From contig NZ_CP163423.1 in the NCBI RefSeq assembly GCF_041429785.1, positions 2,604,001 to 2,668,000 of the forward strand: a DNA stretch of 64,000 bases, given 5' to 3'. Positions 25,970 through 34,780 of the stretch are shown in pieces (position 1 is the first letter of the stretch; each line of letters begins with the position of its first letter). Origin of the DNA: Fretibacter rubidus (GTDB taxonomy: Bacteria > Pseudomonadota > Alphaproteobacteria > Caulobacterales > Maricaulaceae). Below the pieces are notes generated by a model. It saw only the letters and a list, made by a program, of their open reading frames with translations, made no database searches and had not been told where the DNA came from. Made by a program: the position numbers and the translations under genes.

Positions 25970-26656
25970 TTGCCACTCGGTCATAAACCACATTCACCAA
26001 CCCTAATAGAGGGTCTGCCCGCAGCTATTGCCGACATAATCTGGGCGGCAGCGACAACAGAACGCTATACAACGGGCCAAATTATCCATTACCGTGGTGA
26101 CAAAAAGCCTGGTTTATCGATTGTAAAATCAGGGTCTGTTGATGTCGGCACCTTAGGCCGTGACGGACGTATTCTATCGATTGGGACTTTGGGCGTCGGG
26201 GAGAGCTTTGGCGAGTTCACCCTATTTGCCGACCTTCCGCGCACGCACGATATCAGCGCCTTAGAACCAAGCATCATCGCGCAAATCCCAGCGAGCAAAA
26301 TGCATGCGCTATGTGATGCAGAGCCCTTAATCTTAAAAGCCCTGCTTCGCGTCGCGCTTATCCGCTCTCACGCTGCGTTTGAACGGCTTGATGATGACAA
26401 GCGCTTATCTTTGGCTGTACGAACAGCCAAACGCTTGCTGGGTTTAACAGGCCGTGAAAGTCAAACTAAGACCCTCTCTATGACCCAATCCGATATCGCG
26501 CATATGATGGGGGTCTCGCGCGTGTCAATCGGTAAAGCGTTGGAGGCCTTAACACGCGGTGGGTTTATCACGCGTGGTTACGGCGTGATAACCATTAACG
26601 ACCCGACAGCCATGCAGGACTGGGTCGCCCGCCATAGCGTGACACATAACCTCTAG
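25970..26656 (+). CDS. Crp/Fnr family transcriptional regulator
   Basis: The 228-residue protein has a cyclic-nucleotide-binding-like domain (about 35-130, with GESFGEFTLFADLPRTHDISA) and a C-terminal winged helix with SMTQSDIAHMMGVSRVSIGKALEAL as recognition unit. No cysteine cluster for an Fnr Fe-S centre is seen. The start is the rare codon TTG at 25970, supported by TTTGGAG just upstream and the absence of an in-frame ATG. It is divergent from the desaturase gene with an 81-bp gap, suggesting it may control that gene. The ligand is unknown. Confidence 0.88.
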   Translation: MPLGHKPHSPTLIEGLPAAIADIIWAAATTERYTTGQIIHYRGDKKPGLSIVKSGSVDVGTLGRDGRILSIGTLGVGESFGEFTLFADLPRTHDISALEPSIIAQIPASKMHALCDAEPLILKALLRVALIRSHAAFERLDDDKRLSLAVRTAKRLLGLTGRESQTKTLSMTQSDIAHMMGVSRVSIGKALEALTRGGFITRGYGVITINDPTAMQDWVARHSVTHNL

Positions 26657-26737
26657 CCCGCCTCGACTTATACCACCCATTGACCTTACCCCTATTGGAG
26701 CGTAACTCCGCCTTGCACTTATTTACGGAAAATTTCT

Positions 26738-28336
26738 ATGTCTGACAGCATTCACCAAACATCCAAAGCGTGGCCATTTGAGCAGGCGCGCGAGATTGTC
26801 AAACGACTGGATATAGAAAAGAAACGCGGCATTGACCGGGGTGATAAACCCGTTGTGTTTGAAACGGGTTACGGTCCGTCGGGCCTCCCCCATATCGGGA
26901 CCTTTGGCGAAGTTGTGCGCACAACCATGGTCATGGACGCTTTCAAAGCGCTCACAGGCGGCAAAATCCCGATGGTGATGTTATGTGTATCCGATGATTT
27001 GGACGGCATGCGCAAAGTACCCGGCAATATGCCCAATCAAGACATGCTGCATGAACATCTTGGCAAGCCGTTAACCGATGTGCCCGATCCCTTTGGTAAG
27101 TTTGAAAGCTTCGCCGCGCATAATAATGCCATGTTGCGCGACTTTTTGGACGGCTTTGGATTTGAGTATGAATTTAAATCCGCGACGGAACTTTACCGCT
27201 CTGGCGCTTATGACGATATGCTGCGTAAAGCGCTGCATAAATTTGATGATATTATGAAGGTGATGCTGCCGACACTCGGCGAAGAACGTCGCGCGACTTA
27301 CTCGCCGTTTTTACCTATATCGCCAAAGTCTGGACGCGTGCTTTATGTCCCGATGACATCCGTTGATGCCCAGGCAGGCACAATCACTTTTGATGACGAG
27401 GACGGAACAGAGACCACCCTGCCCGTCACAGGCGGTCATGTCAAATTGCAATGGAAACCGGACTTTGGCATGCGCTGGGCGGCGCTTAACGTTGATTTTG
27501 AAATGTTTGGAAAAGATCACCAAACCAATAGCAAGATTTATTCGCGCATTTGTAAAATCCTTGGCCACCAACCGCCTGTGCAATATGTCTATGAGTTATT
27601 TCTTGATGACAAAGGCGAAAAAATATCCAAGTCCAAAGGCAACGGTATCTCTGTGGAACAGTGGTTATCTTATGCCACGCCAGAAAGCCTCGCGCTTTAT
27701 ATGTATAACAAACCGCGCGTTGCTAAGCGGCTTTATTTTGACGTGATACCGCGCGCGATGGATGAATATTTTCAGCATCTATCCGCCTATCCCCGTCAAA
27801 CGCCAGAACAACAAATTGCTAACCCGGTTTGGTTTATTCATCATGGTAATCCGCCCGAAGAAAATCCGCCGATTAGCTTTGCGCTGATGCTGAACCTTGT
27901 GTCTGCCGCCAATGCGAGCAGTAAAGATATCCTGTGGGGCTTTATCAAAAAATATGAACCCACGGCCAATGAGGACGATAATCCTGCGCTCGACCGCATG
28001 ACGGATTATGCGATACGCTATTACCAAGATTTCGTAAAACCAAATAAAACATACCGTAAGCCGACTGATACTGAACGCGCGGCCTTAGCCGACCTCGCGG
28101 CGCGCTTAAAAGACGTTTCCGAAACAGACGCGACCGACGGCGAAGCGATGCAAACGCTTATTTTCTCCGTGGGTAAAGACCATGATTTTGAGAACCTTCG
28201 CGATTGGTTCACAGCGATTTACGAGGTCTGCCTTGGTCAATCGCAAGGCCCGCGCTTTGGGTCTTTCGTTGCCATTTACGGGCCGTCTGAAACGGCCACG
28301 CTCATTGAAGACGCCCTATCCGGCAAACTTGGGTAG
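26738..28336 (+). CDS. lysS: Lysyl-tRNA synthetase, class I
   Basis: The enzyme attaches lysine to tRNA-Lys. The 532-residue protein is the archaeal-type class I form common in alphaproteobacteria, with the HIGH-like motif PHIGT at 51-55, KISKSKGNG at 295-303 and a helical C-terminal anticodon-binding region. The class II enzyme found in most bacteria has neither motif. The gene stands alone with about 80 bp upstream and 57 bp downstream. Confidence 0.95.
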   Translation: MSDSIHQTSKAWPFEQAREIVKRLDIEKKRGIDRGDKPVVFETGYGPSGLPHIGTFGEVVRTTMVMDAFKALTGGKIPMVMLCVSDDLDGMRKVPGNMPNQDMLHEHLGKPLTDVPDPFGKFESFAAHNNAMLRDFLDGFGFEYEFKSATELYRSGAYDDMLRKALHKFDDIMKVMLPTLGEERRATYSPFLPISPKSGRVLYVPMTSVDAQAGTITFDDEDGTETTLPVTGGHVKLQWKPDFGMRWAALNVDFEMFGKDHQTNSKIYSRICKILGHQPPVQYVYELFLDDKGEKISKSKGNGISVEQWLSYATPESLALYMYNKPRVAKRLYFDVIPRAMDEYFQHLSAYPRQTPEQQIANPVWFIHHGNPPEENPPISFALMLNLVSAANASSKDILWGFIKKYEPTANEDDNPALDRMTDYAIRYYQDFVKPNKTYRKPTDTERAALADLAARLKDVSETDATDGEAMQTLIFSVGKDHDFENLRDWFTAIYEVCLGQSQGPRFGSFVAIYGPSETATLIEDALSGKLG

Positions 28337-28393
28337 CGCTCACTGCGTAACCACTTTGTCGCAGGCAGCTTTTCCTGCTACTTTGGAGTGATG

Positions 28394-29179
28394 ATGCGCA
28401 AAATCATAGGTGTGATAATTGGAATAGCGGCTTTGACCGCGCCTATAACGGCGTCGCCCGCTGTGGCCAACTCACCCCCAGAAATCCGCATATTGCTTGA
28501 CCAAGGCGATTTTGACCGCGCGGCAAGCATGGGCGAAGCTTTGGCTACTGCGGACGGTCTGGCGCTCGCCGCCGAAGCCCTCGCTGGGCCCGTATTATTA
28601 GGCCATGCAAACAATCAAAAAGACCAAGCCGAGGCGGCTTTAGACTTGGCCGAGGCAGCCGTCGCCCTTGACCCCAATCATGCCGAAGCGCGTCTCCAAG
28701 TCGCGCTCGCGCTTGGTTTCGTGACCCGCGCGAGCAATCCGCTTACCGTTTGGCGAAAAGGCCTTGCGGGGGATTTGAAAGACGCGATTGACGCGCATCA
28801 GACGCTAGCCCCTGATGATGCGCGCGGCTATGCCCTGCGCGGGGCGTGGCATTACGGCATTGTGCGCAAAGCAGGCGAAAAACGCGCGGAAAATTGGTAT
28901 AAGGCAACACTCACCGACGGCAACGCCGCTTATGAGCGCGCGCTAGAGCTATCCCCGCATAACATTATCATCGAAGCCAATTACGCCCTCTCGCTGGTCG
29001 ATATAGACTACCCAAATAACCAAGCCCGCGCCAAAGCGATGCTAGAAGACTGCACAGGGGAAAATCCCAAAACAGCCATCGAGCGTGCCGTTCAAGCGCG
29101 CATGGCAGCGGTGCTAGCGCGCTGGGATGATCGGGAATTTGTAGAAGCCGAGGCCGCGAATTGGTTAGATGGGGCGTAA
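28394..29179 (+). CDS. Secreted tetratricopeptide-like protein
   Basis: The product of about 261 residues has a Sec signal (ending near AVA-NSP) and helical repeats resembling tetratricopeptides, for example ALDLAEAAVALDPNHAEARLQVALAL and YERALELSPHNIIIEANYALSL. The start ATG 28394 is preferred because GGAG lies 5 nt upstream; GTG 28388 and ATG 28391 lie in frame upstream. I do not recognise a specific function; such proteins often mediate envelope interactions. It follows lysS by 57 nt. Confidence 0.8.
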   Translation: MRKIIGVIIGIAALTAPITASPAVANSPPEIRILLDQGDFDRAASMGEALATADGLALAAEALAGPVLLGHANNQKDQAEAALDLAEAAVALDPNHAEARLQVALALGFVTRASNPLTVWRKGLAGDLKDAIDAHQTLAPDDARGYALRGAWHYGIVRKAGEKRAENWYKATLTDGNAAYERALELSPHNIIIEANYALSLVDIDYPNNQARAKAMLEDCTGENPKTAIERAVQARMAAVLARWDDREFVEAEAANWLDGA

Positions 29180-29321
29180 TAAACCTAACATCTTTCAGTC
29201 TGTCATGGCGTCTACTTGCACCCATCAATTTGTCATTTTAATGATGATGCAGCGAGCAAAGGTAGAGTTTCGCCAAGGTTTTGCAACATTGCGGCAGATT
29301 TTCGTGCTATCGCTGCCTACT

Positions 29322-29398
29322 TGGTAGTGAGAGTGAGACTTGAACTCACGACCTCAGGATTATGAGTCCTGCGCTCTAACCAGCTGAGCTACCCCACC
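29322..29398 (-). tRNA. tRNA-Met (anticodon CAU)
   Basis: On the minus strand, positions 29398 to 29322 fold as a 77-nt tRNA: acceptor GGTGGGG, T8-A9, D arm GCTCAGCTGGTTAGAGC, anticodon arm CAGGA-CTCATAA-TCCTG, T arm GTGAG-TTCAAGT-CTCAC and an encoded CCA end. The anticodon is CAU. An elongator Met identity is favoured, but a tRNA-Ile2 (lysidine-modified) cannot be fully excluded by eye. The acceptor stem has several G-T pairs. Confidence 0.9.
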
Positions 29399-29472
29399 AT
29401 CCAAGTGGCGCGTTCTATAGGCAATCTTGGCGCGCTCGACAAGCCCTAAGGCGCGCTATTTTCATATCAAAA

Positions 29473-29550
29473 TTAGGCGAGAAACATCACTGTTGGATCT
29501 TCGAGATAGACTTTTAAATACTGCACCATGGCGGCGGCGTCATAGCCGTC
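29473..29550 (-). pseudogene. Duplicated 3' fragment of the E2 dehydrogenase gene
   Basis: These 78 bp match positions 29999-30076, the 3' end of the E2 gene, with only 5 differences. Translated on the minus strand the fragment gives the last 25 residues plus TAA; two residues differ (Asp to Tyr and Ala to Val), the other three changes being silent. Similarity stops abruptly after 29550. It is a partial duplicate with no start of its own, and it lies between the tRNA-Met gene and the cysteine-rich peptide gene. Confidence 0.9.
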
Positions 29551-29738
29551 TGTATCGGACTTGGGCGTTCTTCAATAACGAAGCTAACCAATAAAAACAA
29601 AATTGCAGAGATAATATAGTCCAAGATCCACATTTGTATTTAACCATCGACACCCTAGATGGATTAGTAAACCTGAGCTTGTAAATTTATGCAACTTATG
29701 ATATGAATATAGTATTCACGTTTAAGGAGGATGAATTA

Positions 29739-29978
29739 ATGCAAATCAAAAGTAACATTAAAAAGGTCATTATGAGTGCGACAATAGCGGCCGCGACAGT
29801 TGGAATGGCCAGTAGCGCAGTTGCTAATCCAAGTTGTTTATCAGTGTGCGTTCACCAAGCTCAAATAAACTGCGCCTCTCTTACTGTTGGCTCAAGCGAA
29901 TATAATGATTGTATGACTTTTTTTGTCACGGAATGTAGCCGACTACGCTGCACGAGCGCATCTATAGGCAACCCCTAG
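29739..29978 (+). CDS. Small secreted six-cysteine peptide, orphan
   Basis: ATG 29739 is preferred over the upstream start because AAGGAGG lies 8 nt before it. The 79-residue precursor has a Sec signal ending AVA-NP (cleavage after residue 29), leaving a mature peptide of about 50 residues with cysteines at 33, 37, 45, 58, 66 and 71 in the pattern C-x3-C-x7-C-x12-C-x7-C-x4-C. The near-symmetric spacing suggests a disulfide-stapled helical hairpin. I recognise no family. The base composition looks more AT-rich than the neighbours. It lies between the two copies of the E2 3' end and is encoded on the opposite strand to them. Confidence 0.8.
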   Translation: MQIKSNIKKVIMSATIAAATVGMASSAVANPSCLSVCVHQAQINCASLTVGSSEYNDCMTFFVTECSRLRCTSASIGNP

Positions 29979-29998
29979 TCCTAAGATGCAAAGCCAAC

Positions 29999-31549
29999 TT
30001 AGGCGAGAAACATCACTGTTGGGTCCTCAAGATAGGCTTTTAAATCCTGCACCATGGCGGCGGCGTCATAGCCGTCGATGACGCGGTGATCGCAAGAGAC
30101 TGAAAAATTCATGACTTGGCGCTCTGTGACCACGCCGTCCTTCATGACCAGATGCGGACGGATTTTATTGGGCCCAAAAATTGCGACCTCTGGGCGGTTA
30201 ATTACGGGCGTTGTGACAATACCGCCTAAGGGGCCAAGCGAGGTGAGCGTTGTTGTCGCGCCGCTCAAATCATCTGTTGATAATTTATTGGTGCGCGCGC
30301 CTTCGGCGAGCCGCGCAATCTCTGCCGCCATATCCCAAATCGAGAGACTGCCTGCGTCCTGTAGCACGGGCACAATTAGGCCTTTGTCCGTCATGGTCGC
30401 CATGCCGAGGTTCAAATCTGCAAACTGACTGACATACCCTGCATTATCATCATAACGGGCGTTGAATTGCGGCCAATCCCGTAGGGTGAGGGCGAGCGCG
30501 CGAATGATGAACGGCAGCACGGTTAGCTTGGCCCGCGTCTCACCGGATTTCGCATTGGCGCGTTTTCGAAGTGCCTCTAGCTCTGTCATATCCACTTCAT
30601 CCACATAGGTGAAATGCGGGATGTTGCGTTTGGACGCGGCCATACGTTCCGCAATCACGCGGCGCAGGCCGATGACTTTAATGCGGGTTTCACCGGGTAG
30701 CGGCTCTAGCGCCGTTTCCAAACGGTCAAGATCAATATGGGTCACTTGCCCCGATGCGCCCGTTGGCGTGGCGTCAGACAGGGTCAGACCGGCTTCGCGC
30801 GCCCGGCGCCGCACAGCGGGTGAGGCCAGGACTTTTTTCGTGATGGGTGACGGCGGCATTATAGGTTGTTCCGCGCGCGGCTTTGGCGAGGCAGCAGGCT
30901 TATTCGTACTGGCCTTAATCGGTGCCGTTTCATCTGGGGCGGGTTCGGCAGCGGGGGTTACGTCACCTTCGACCGTAAAGGTCGCAAGCATCGAGCCCAC
31001 GGTTAGCATATCCCCTTCCCCGCACCCTAATGCCGTGACGACCCCGTCAACAGGGGCGGTCAGCTCTATCGTCGCTTTATCGGTCATTGCGTCTGCGACT
31101 GGGTCTTCTTCGGATACTGTGTCGCCCACTTTAACGTGCCATGCGGTGATTTCCGCTTCCACCACGCCTTCGCCAATGTCGGGCATCTTATAAATAAAGT
31201 CGGACGAGCCGCTTGGGTTTGGCGTTAGGTCAGCATCTATATCAGGGGTGTTTTGAACGGCAGCAGAATTATCCACCTCATCTGTGTCACCCTCAGTGTC
31301 ACCCTCAGTCTCAGTCTCAAAGGTCACGAGCATTGAGCCAACCGTCAACATATCGCCTTCTTCGCAGCCTAGTGCCGTGACTGTCCCGTCAACGGGCGCG
31401 GTCAGCTCGATCGTCGCCTTGTCGGTCATCGCGTCCGCGACCGGATCTTCCTCGGAAACCGTGTCACCAACTTTGATATGCCAAGCCGTAATTTCGGCTT
31501 CGACAACGCCTTCGCCAATATCGGGCATTTTATATATAACGCTTGGCAT
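29999..31549 (-). CDS. bkdB: Branched-chain 2-oxoacid dehydrogenase E2, dihydrolipoyl acyltransferase
   Basis: E2 carries the acyl group on lipoate and transfers it to CoA in the branched-chain 2-oxoacid dehydrogenase complex. The 516-residue protein has two lipoyl domains (about 3-78 and 117-192, lipoyl lysines Lys44 and Lys158 in MTDKAT), an E1/E3-binding domain around 230-270 (ASPAVRRRAREAGL) and a catalytic domain with the active-site DHRVIDGYDAA near residue 487. The two lipoyl domains differ at only about 4 of 73 residues. The start overlaps the E1beta stop by 1 nt. E3 is not in this operon. Confidence 0.93.
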   Translation of the reverse strand: MPSVIYKMPDIGEGVVEAEITAWHIKVGDTVSEEDPVADAMTDKATIELTAPVDGTVTALGCEEGDMLTVGSMLVTFETETEGDTEGDTDEVDNSAAVQNTPDIDADLTPNPSGSSDFIYKMPDIGEGVVEAEITAWHVKVGDTVSEEDPVADAMTDKATIELTAPVDGVVTALGCGEGDMLTVGSMLATFTVEGDVTPAAEPAPDETAPIKASTNKPAASPKPRAEQPIMPPSPITKKVLASPAVRRRAREAGLTLSDATPTGASGQVTHIDLDRLETALEPLPGETRIKVIGLRRVIAERMAASKRNIPHFTYVDEVDMTELEALRKRANAKSGETRAKLTVLPFIIRALALTLRDWPQFNARYDDNAGYVSQFADLNLGMATMTDKGLIVPVLQDAGSLSIWDMAAEIARLAEGARTNKLSTDDLSGATTTLTSLGPLGGIVTTPVINRPEVAIFGPNKIRPHLVMKDGVVTERQVMNFSVSCDHRVIDGYDAAAMVQDLKAYLEDPTVMFLA

Positions 31550-32583
31550 TACAGTTGCTGCTCACTCATCAGGTCTTGGATTTCTTTTACCACACGGTCT
31601 TTGGTCGGGAAATAGGCCCATTCTTGCGCATGCGGATAGGGCGTATCCCATCCTGTGACGCGAACGAGAGGTGCCTCCAGATAGTAGAAACAATGTTCTT
31701 GGATTTCAGCAATTAACTCCGCCCCAAACCCCGACGTACGCGTCGCTTCGTGCAGTATCATAGCGCGGCCTGTTTTCTTCACAGAGTTCACAATAGCGTC
31801 CAAATCCAGCGGCAGTAGTGAGCGGAGATCAATCACATCAGCGCTAATCCCTGTGGCTTCTACTGCGGCTTCGGCGACCCAGACCATCGTGCCGTAAGCG
31901 AGAATGGTCAGATCATTGCCTTCGCGAAGTGTGCGCGCTTTACCCAGCGGCACTGTGTAATGCCCGTTCGGCACATCACCCAACGGATGGCCTGCCCAGC
32001 TCACTGATGGCTTATGGTGATCACCGTCAAACGGACCATTATAGAGCCGTTTAGGTTCTAAAAATAATACGGGGTCTTCATCTTCAATGGCGCTTATCAG
32101 CAATCCTTTGGCGTCATAGGGGTTGGACGGGATGATAGTTTTAAGGCCCGCAATATGGGTGAACAGCGCCTCTGGGCTTTGGCTATGGGTGGTGCCGCCG
32201 TAAATACCGCCACCAACAGGCGTACGAATGGTCAATGGCGCACTGAAATCACCATTAGAACGGTAGCGCAGCCGCGCGGCTTCTGATGCGATTTGATCGT
32301 AAGCTGGGTAAATATAATCAGCAAATTGGATTTCTGCGACGGGGCGGAGGCCATTGGCCGCCATCCCAATCGCAATACCAATAATACCGCCCTCAGATAT
32401 GGGCGTGTCAAAACAGCGGTGCAATCCGTGTTTTTCCTGCAAACCCGCCGTGCAGCGGAACACACCGCCGAAATATCCGACATCTTCGCCAAAGACAAGA
32501 ACATTGGGGTCCATTGTCATTTTAACATCCATAGCGTCACGGATGGCTTCAATCATGCTCATATCTGTCGATGTCTTGGCCAT
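31549..32583 (-). CDS. bkdA2: Branched-chain 2-oxoacid dehydrogenase E1 component, beta subunit
   Basis: This 344-residue subunit forms the thiamine-diphosphate-dependent E1 heterotetramer with the alpha subunit. It has the transketolase-like pyrimidine-binding features VFGEDVGYFGGVFR, TPISEGGIIGIAIGMA and EIQFADYIYPAYDQI near residues 28-95, and the C-terminal domain RTSGFGAELIAEI. It is 3 nt downstream of E1alpha and overlaps E2, so the three genes form one operon. Confidence 0.93.
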   Translation of the reverse strand: MAKTSTDMSMIEAIRDAMDVKMTMDPNVLVFGEDVGYFGGVFRCTAGLQEKHGLHRCFDTPISEGGIIGIAIGMAANGLRPVAEIQFADYIYPAYDQIASEAARLRYRSNGDFSAPLTIRTPVGGGIYGGTTHSQSPEALFTHIAGLKTIIPSNPYDAKGLLISAIEDEDPVLFLEPKRLYNGPFDGDHHKPSVSWAGHPLGDVPNGHYTVPLGKARTLREGNDLTILAYGTMVWVAEAAVEATGISADVIDLRSLLPLDLDAIVNSVKKTGRAMILHEATRTSGFGAELIAEIQEHCFYYLEAPLVRVTGWDTPYPHAQEWAYFPTKDRVVKEIQDLMSEQQL

Positions 32584-32586
32584 GAC

Positions 32587-33828
32587 TTAATCCTCGTCCA
32601 AGAAGTTTGCGCGTTGGCGGCGCAAATGGTCTGGCATATCAGCATAGACAGCTTCAAACATCGTCAGCGGATCAACGTGCAGGTCATCGGACAAGTTACC
32701 CATCTTCTCGGCCTTTTTATACAGGTCACGAATTTCTAGCTTTAGCTCTTTTTCCTGCGCCGCGTGGCGGTCTTCATCCCATTCCCCAATCAGGATGAGG
32801 TGGTTTTTAAGACGGTCAACAGGGTCACCAAAAGGCCAGACCTCTGGGTCATTTTCGGGCCGGTATTTTGCCGGGTCATCCGCCGTAGAATGGCCGGATT
32901 TACGGTATGTGAAATGCTCAATCACAGTGGCACCACCACCTTTACGGGCACGCTCAGCCGCCCATTCTGTCGCCGCATAGACAGCGAGCAGATCATTGCC
33001 GTCAACGCGTAGTGTCGCCAAGCCGTAGCCTGTCCCGCGCGCAGCAAAGCTTTCACCCTCTCCCATGGCAATGCCTTGAAAAGAGCTAATTGCCCATTGG
33101 TTATTGACCACGTTGATAATGCACGGCGCACGGTAAGTCGACGCGAAATTAAGGGCGTAGTGAAAATCGCCTTCGGCGGTCGCTCCCTCGCCCGTAAATA
33201 CACTCGCAATTCCGTCTTCATTTTTATAGGCTTCGGCCATGGCCCAGCCCACACCTTGAATAAGTTGCGTGCCCAAATTGCCAGAGATAGAGAAAAAGCC
33301 GAACTCTTTAAACGAATAAAGAACAGGAATAGATTTGCCCTGCAAACGGTCACCACCATTGGACAGGCATTGGCACATCATATCCTCGATGGGGGCGCCG
33401 CGATTAATTAATATACCCTGCTGACGGTAAGTTGGGAATGTCATATCATCATCGCGCAGAGCCATAGCGTGACCAACGCTGACCGCTTCTTCACCCGCTG
33501 ATTTCATGTAAAAACTCATTTTACCCTGTCGCTGCATGTTAAACATGCGCTCATCCATAGCGCGGGTTAGCATCATATCGCGCAGACCCTTGCGAATTTG
33601 ATCCGCCGTAAGCTTAGGTTTCCACTCCCCAACAGCTTCGCCATTAAAGCGCAGAACACGGATAAGCTTCAATGCATGCTCGGCCGTCTCGTGATCATCA
33701 CACATGGGGTCTGGACGGCGCGGGGTAAACATCGCTGGCACGCTGATATGGGAATAGTCAGGCATGTCTCCAGGCCGAAAGGGTGGTTCGGGTACATAAA
33801 GCTTTGACTGGTTAGAGCGTTTTGACAT
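32587..33828 (-). CDS. bkdA1: Branched-chain 2-oxoacid dehydrogenase E1 component, alpha subunit
   Basis: The alpha subunit decarboxylates branched-chain 2-oxoacids from Leu, Ile and Val with thiamine diphosphate. The 413-residue protein has the substrate/TPP region QRQGKMSFYMKSAGEEAVSVG near residue 100-120, the TPP motif GEGATAEGDFHYALNFAS ending in NN, and the phosphorylation-loop segment YRKSGHSTADD. The N-terminal extension of about 75 residues is normal for the bacterial branched-chain form and absent in pyruvate dehydrogenases. It is the first gene of the operon. Confidence 0.93.
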   Translation of the reverse strand: MSKRSNQSKLYVPEPPFRPGDMPDYSHISVPAMFTPRRPDPMCDDHETAEHALKLIRVLRFNGEAVGEWKPKLTADQIRKGLRDMMLTRAMDERMFNMQRQGKMSFYMKSAGEEAVSVGHAMALRDDDMTFPTYRQQGILINRGAPIEDMMCQCLSNGGDRLQGKSIPVLYSFKEFGFFSISGNLGTQLIQGVGWAMAEAYKNEDGIASVFTGEGATAEGDFHYALNFASTYRAPCIINVVNNQWAISSFQGIAMGEGESFAARGTGYGLATLRVDGNDLLAVYAATEWAAERARKGGGATVIEHFTYRKSGHSTADDPAKYRPENDPEVWPFGDPVDRLKNHLILIGEWDEDRHAAQEKELKLEIRDLYKKAEKMGNLSDDLHVDPLTMFEAVYADMPDHLRRQRANFLDED

Positions 33829-33867
33829 CGTGTCAGATCCCCGAGAGCATGTTAGTAGTTTGCGACA

Positions 33868-33894
33868 ATATCATGCAGATATCACATGATATCT
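33868..33894. promoter_or_regulatory. Probable Lrp-type operator between bkd operon and its regulator
   Basis: In the 137-bp divergent gap, AGATATC and GATATCT form a perfect inverted repeat around ACAT (33877-33894). The core ATATC also appears at 33868, 33879 and 33889, spaced 11 and 10 bp, so all copies face the same side of the helix. This is expected for an Lrp/AsnC octamer wrapping DNA; the assignment is inferred. Confidence 0.55.
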
Positions 33895-33965
33895 ACGCGA
33901 TTATATGTTGAAAAAGATATAAAAATAGCATAATTTTCTTTCAAATTGAAATTCAGGGGATTATT

Positions 33966-34460
33966 ATGCCAGAACAAATCGATGGTATTGATGCAAAGAT
34001 TTTAAACTTATTGCAAGGCAATGCAGCCCTATCCGTGGCCGATATCGCGGATAAGGTCGGGCTCTCATCCTCGCCGTGCTGGCGCCGCATTAAACGTATG
34101 GAAGAAACAGGCATTATCAAGGCGCGTGTCACCATTTTAGACCGCGAAAAACTAGGCCTTGATTTCGAAGTCTTCGTTGCTGTTAAACTTGCGCTTCCCA
34201 ATCGCGAAAATATGGAAAAATTTGAAAAAGCCGTCCGTAATATGCCCGAAGTTGTGCAATGCGCCGTCGTCACAGGGGCAGTCGACTTCATGCTTCGCAT
34301 CGTAACCAAAGACATGCACAGCTATGAAGACTTCCTGCGCGAAGTCCTACTCGGCATTGATTTGATCTCTGATGTGCAGTCCCGCATCGTGCTGCGTCAA
34401 TCTAAGGATAGCAACACGATCCCGCTCAATTTAATCAGTAATGCAGTGCCGCGGATTTAG
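33966..34460 (+). CDS. bkdR: Lrp/AsnC family transcriptional regulator
   Basis: The 164-residue protein has an N-terminal helix-turn-helix (about 8-60: DAKILNLLQGN...SVADIADKVGLSSSPCWRRIKRME) and a C-terminal RAM domain (VVTGAVDFMLRIV) that binds amino acids and forms octamers. It diverges from the branched-chain dehydrogenase operon, the same arrangement as BkdR in pseudomonads, where the regulator activates the operon in response to branched-chain amino acids. The gene name is assigned by that context. Confidence 0.9.
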   Translation: MPEQIDGIDAKILNLLQGNAALSVADIADKVGLSSSPCWRRIKRMEETGIIKARVTILDREKLGLDFEVFVAVKLALPNRENMEKFEKAVRNMPEVVQCAVVTGAVDFMLRIVTKDMHSYEDFLREVLLGIDLISDVQSRIVLRQSKDSNTIPLNLISNAVPRI

Positions 34461-34489
34461 ATAGGATTTTGGACAAAGCCTGGGACACT

Positions 34490-34780
34490 CTAAAGCCGAG
34501 TTTCCGATCCGTGCCATATCCGTATGATAATTAAATCCGTTTCTGTTGCCCGGTAATGAATAACATAACCACGCGCTCCAAAATTCACGCATCTTTCTCT
34601 GACATATAAGGGCCTGCGCAAAGGTCGTCCAATCTCAGGATGAAGGCTGAGTAAAACGATGTCAGCGTAAATCGCTTGGAGAGCCTTTTTCGCAGCTGAT
34701 ATATTTATATCGGATAGGAAGGTGTAGAGGCGTTTAATATCCTCATCCGCTTGTACTAAAAACTTTATGTGTAAGGTCAT
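34490..34780 (-). CDS. ParE/RelE-family toxin
   Basis: The 96-residue protein has the ParE/RelE fold pattern: FLVQADEDIKRLYTFL at the N-terminus, LSLHPEIGRPLRRPL, VRERCVNFGARGYVIHYRA and a closing IIRIWHGSE. ParE toxins poison gyrase and RelE toxins cleave mRNA; the target here is unknown but the sequence looks more ParE-like. Its ATG overlaps the antitoxin stop by 1 nt. The pair is a probable recent acquisition between lrp and thiolase genes. Confidence 0.85.
   Translation of the reverse strand: MTLHIKFLVQADEDIKRLYTFLSDINISAAKKALQAIYADIVLLSLHPEIGRPLRRPLYVRERCVNFGARGYVIHYRATETDLIIIRIWHGSETRL

Noticed and set aside
29703-29738. Upstream ATG of the cysteine-rich peptide gene
   Set aside because: No ribosome site; ATG 29739 has AAGGAGG at good spacing and gives a clean signal peptide.
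30609-31193. Plus-strand open frame of 194 codons
   Set aside because: Antisense shadow of the E2 gene.
30960-31549. Direct repeats in the E2 gene as an insertion
   Set aside because: The repeats are two in-frame lipoyl domains with diverged silent sites, a normal multi-domain architecture.
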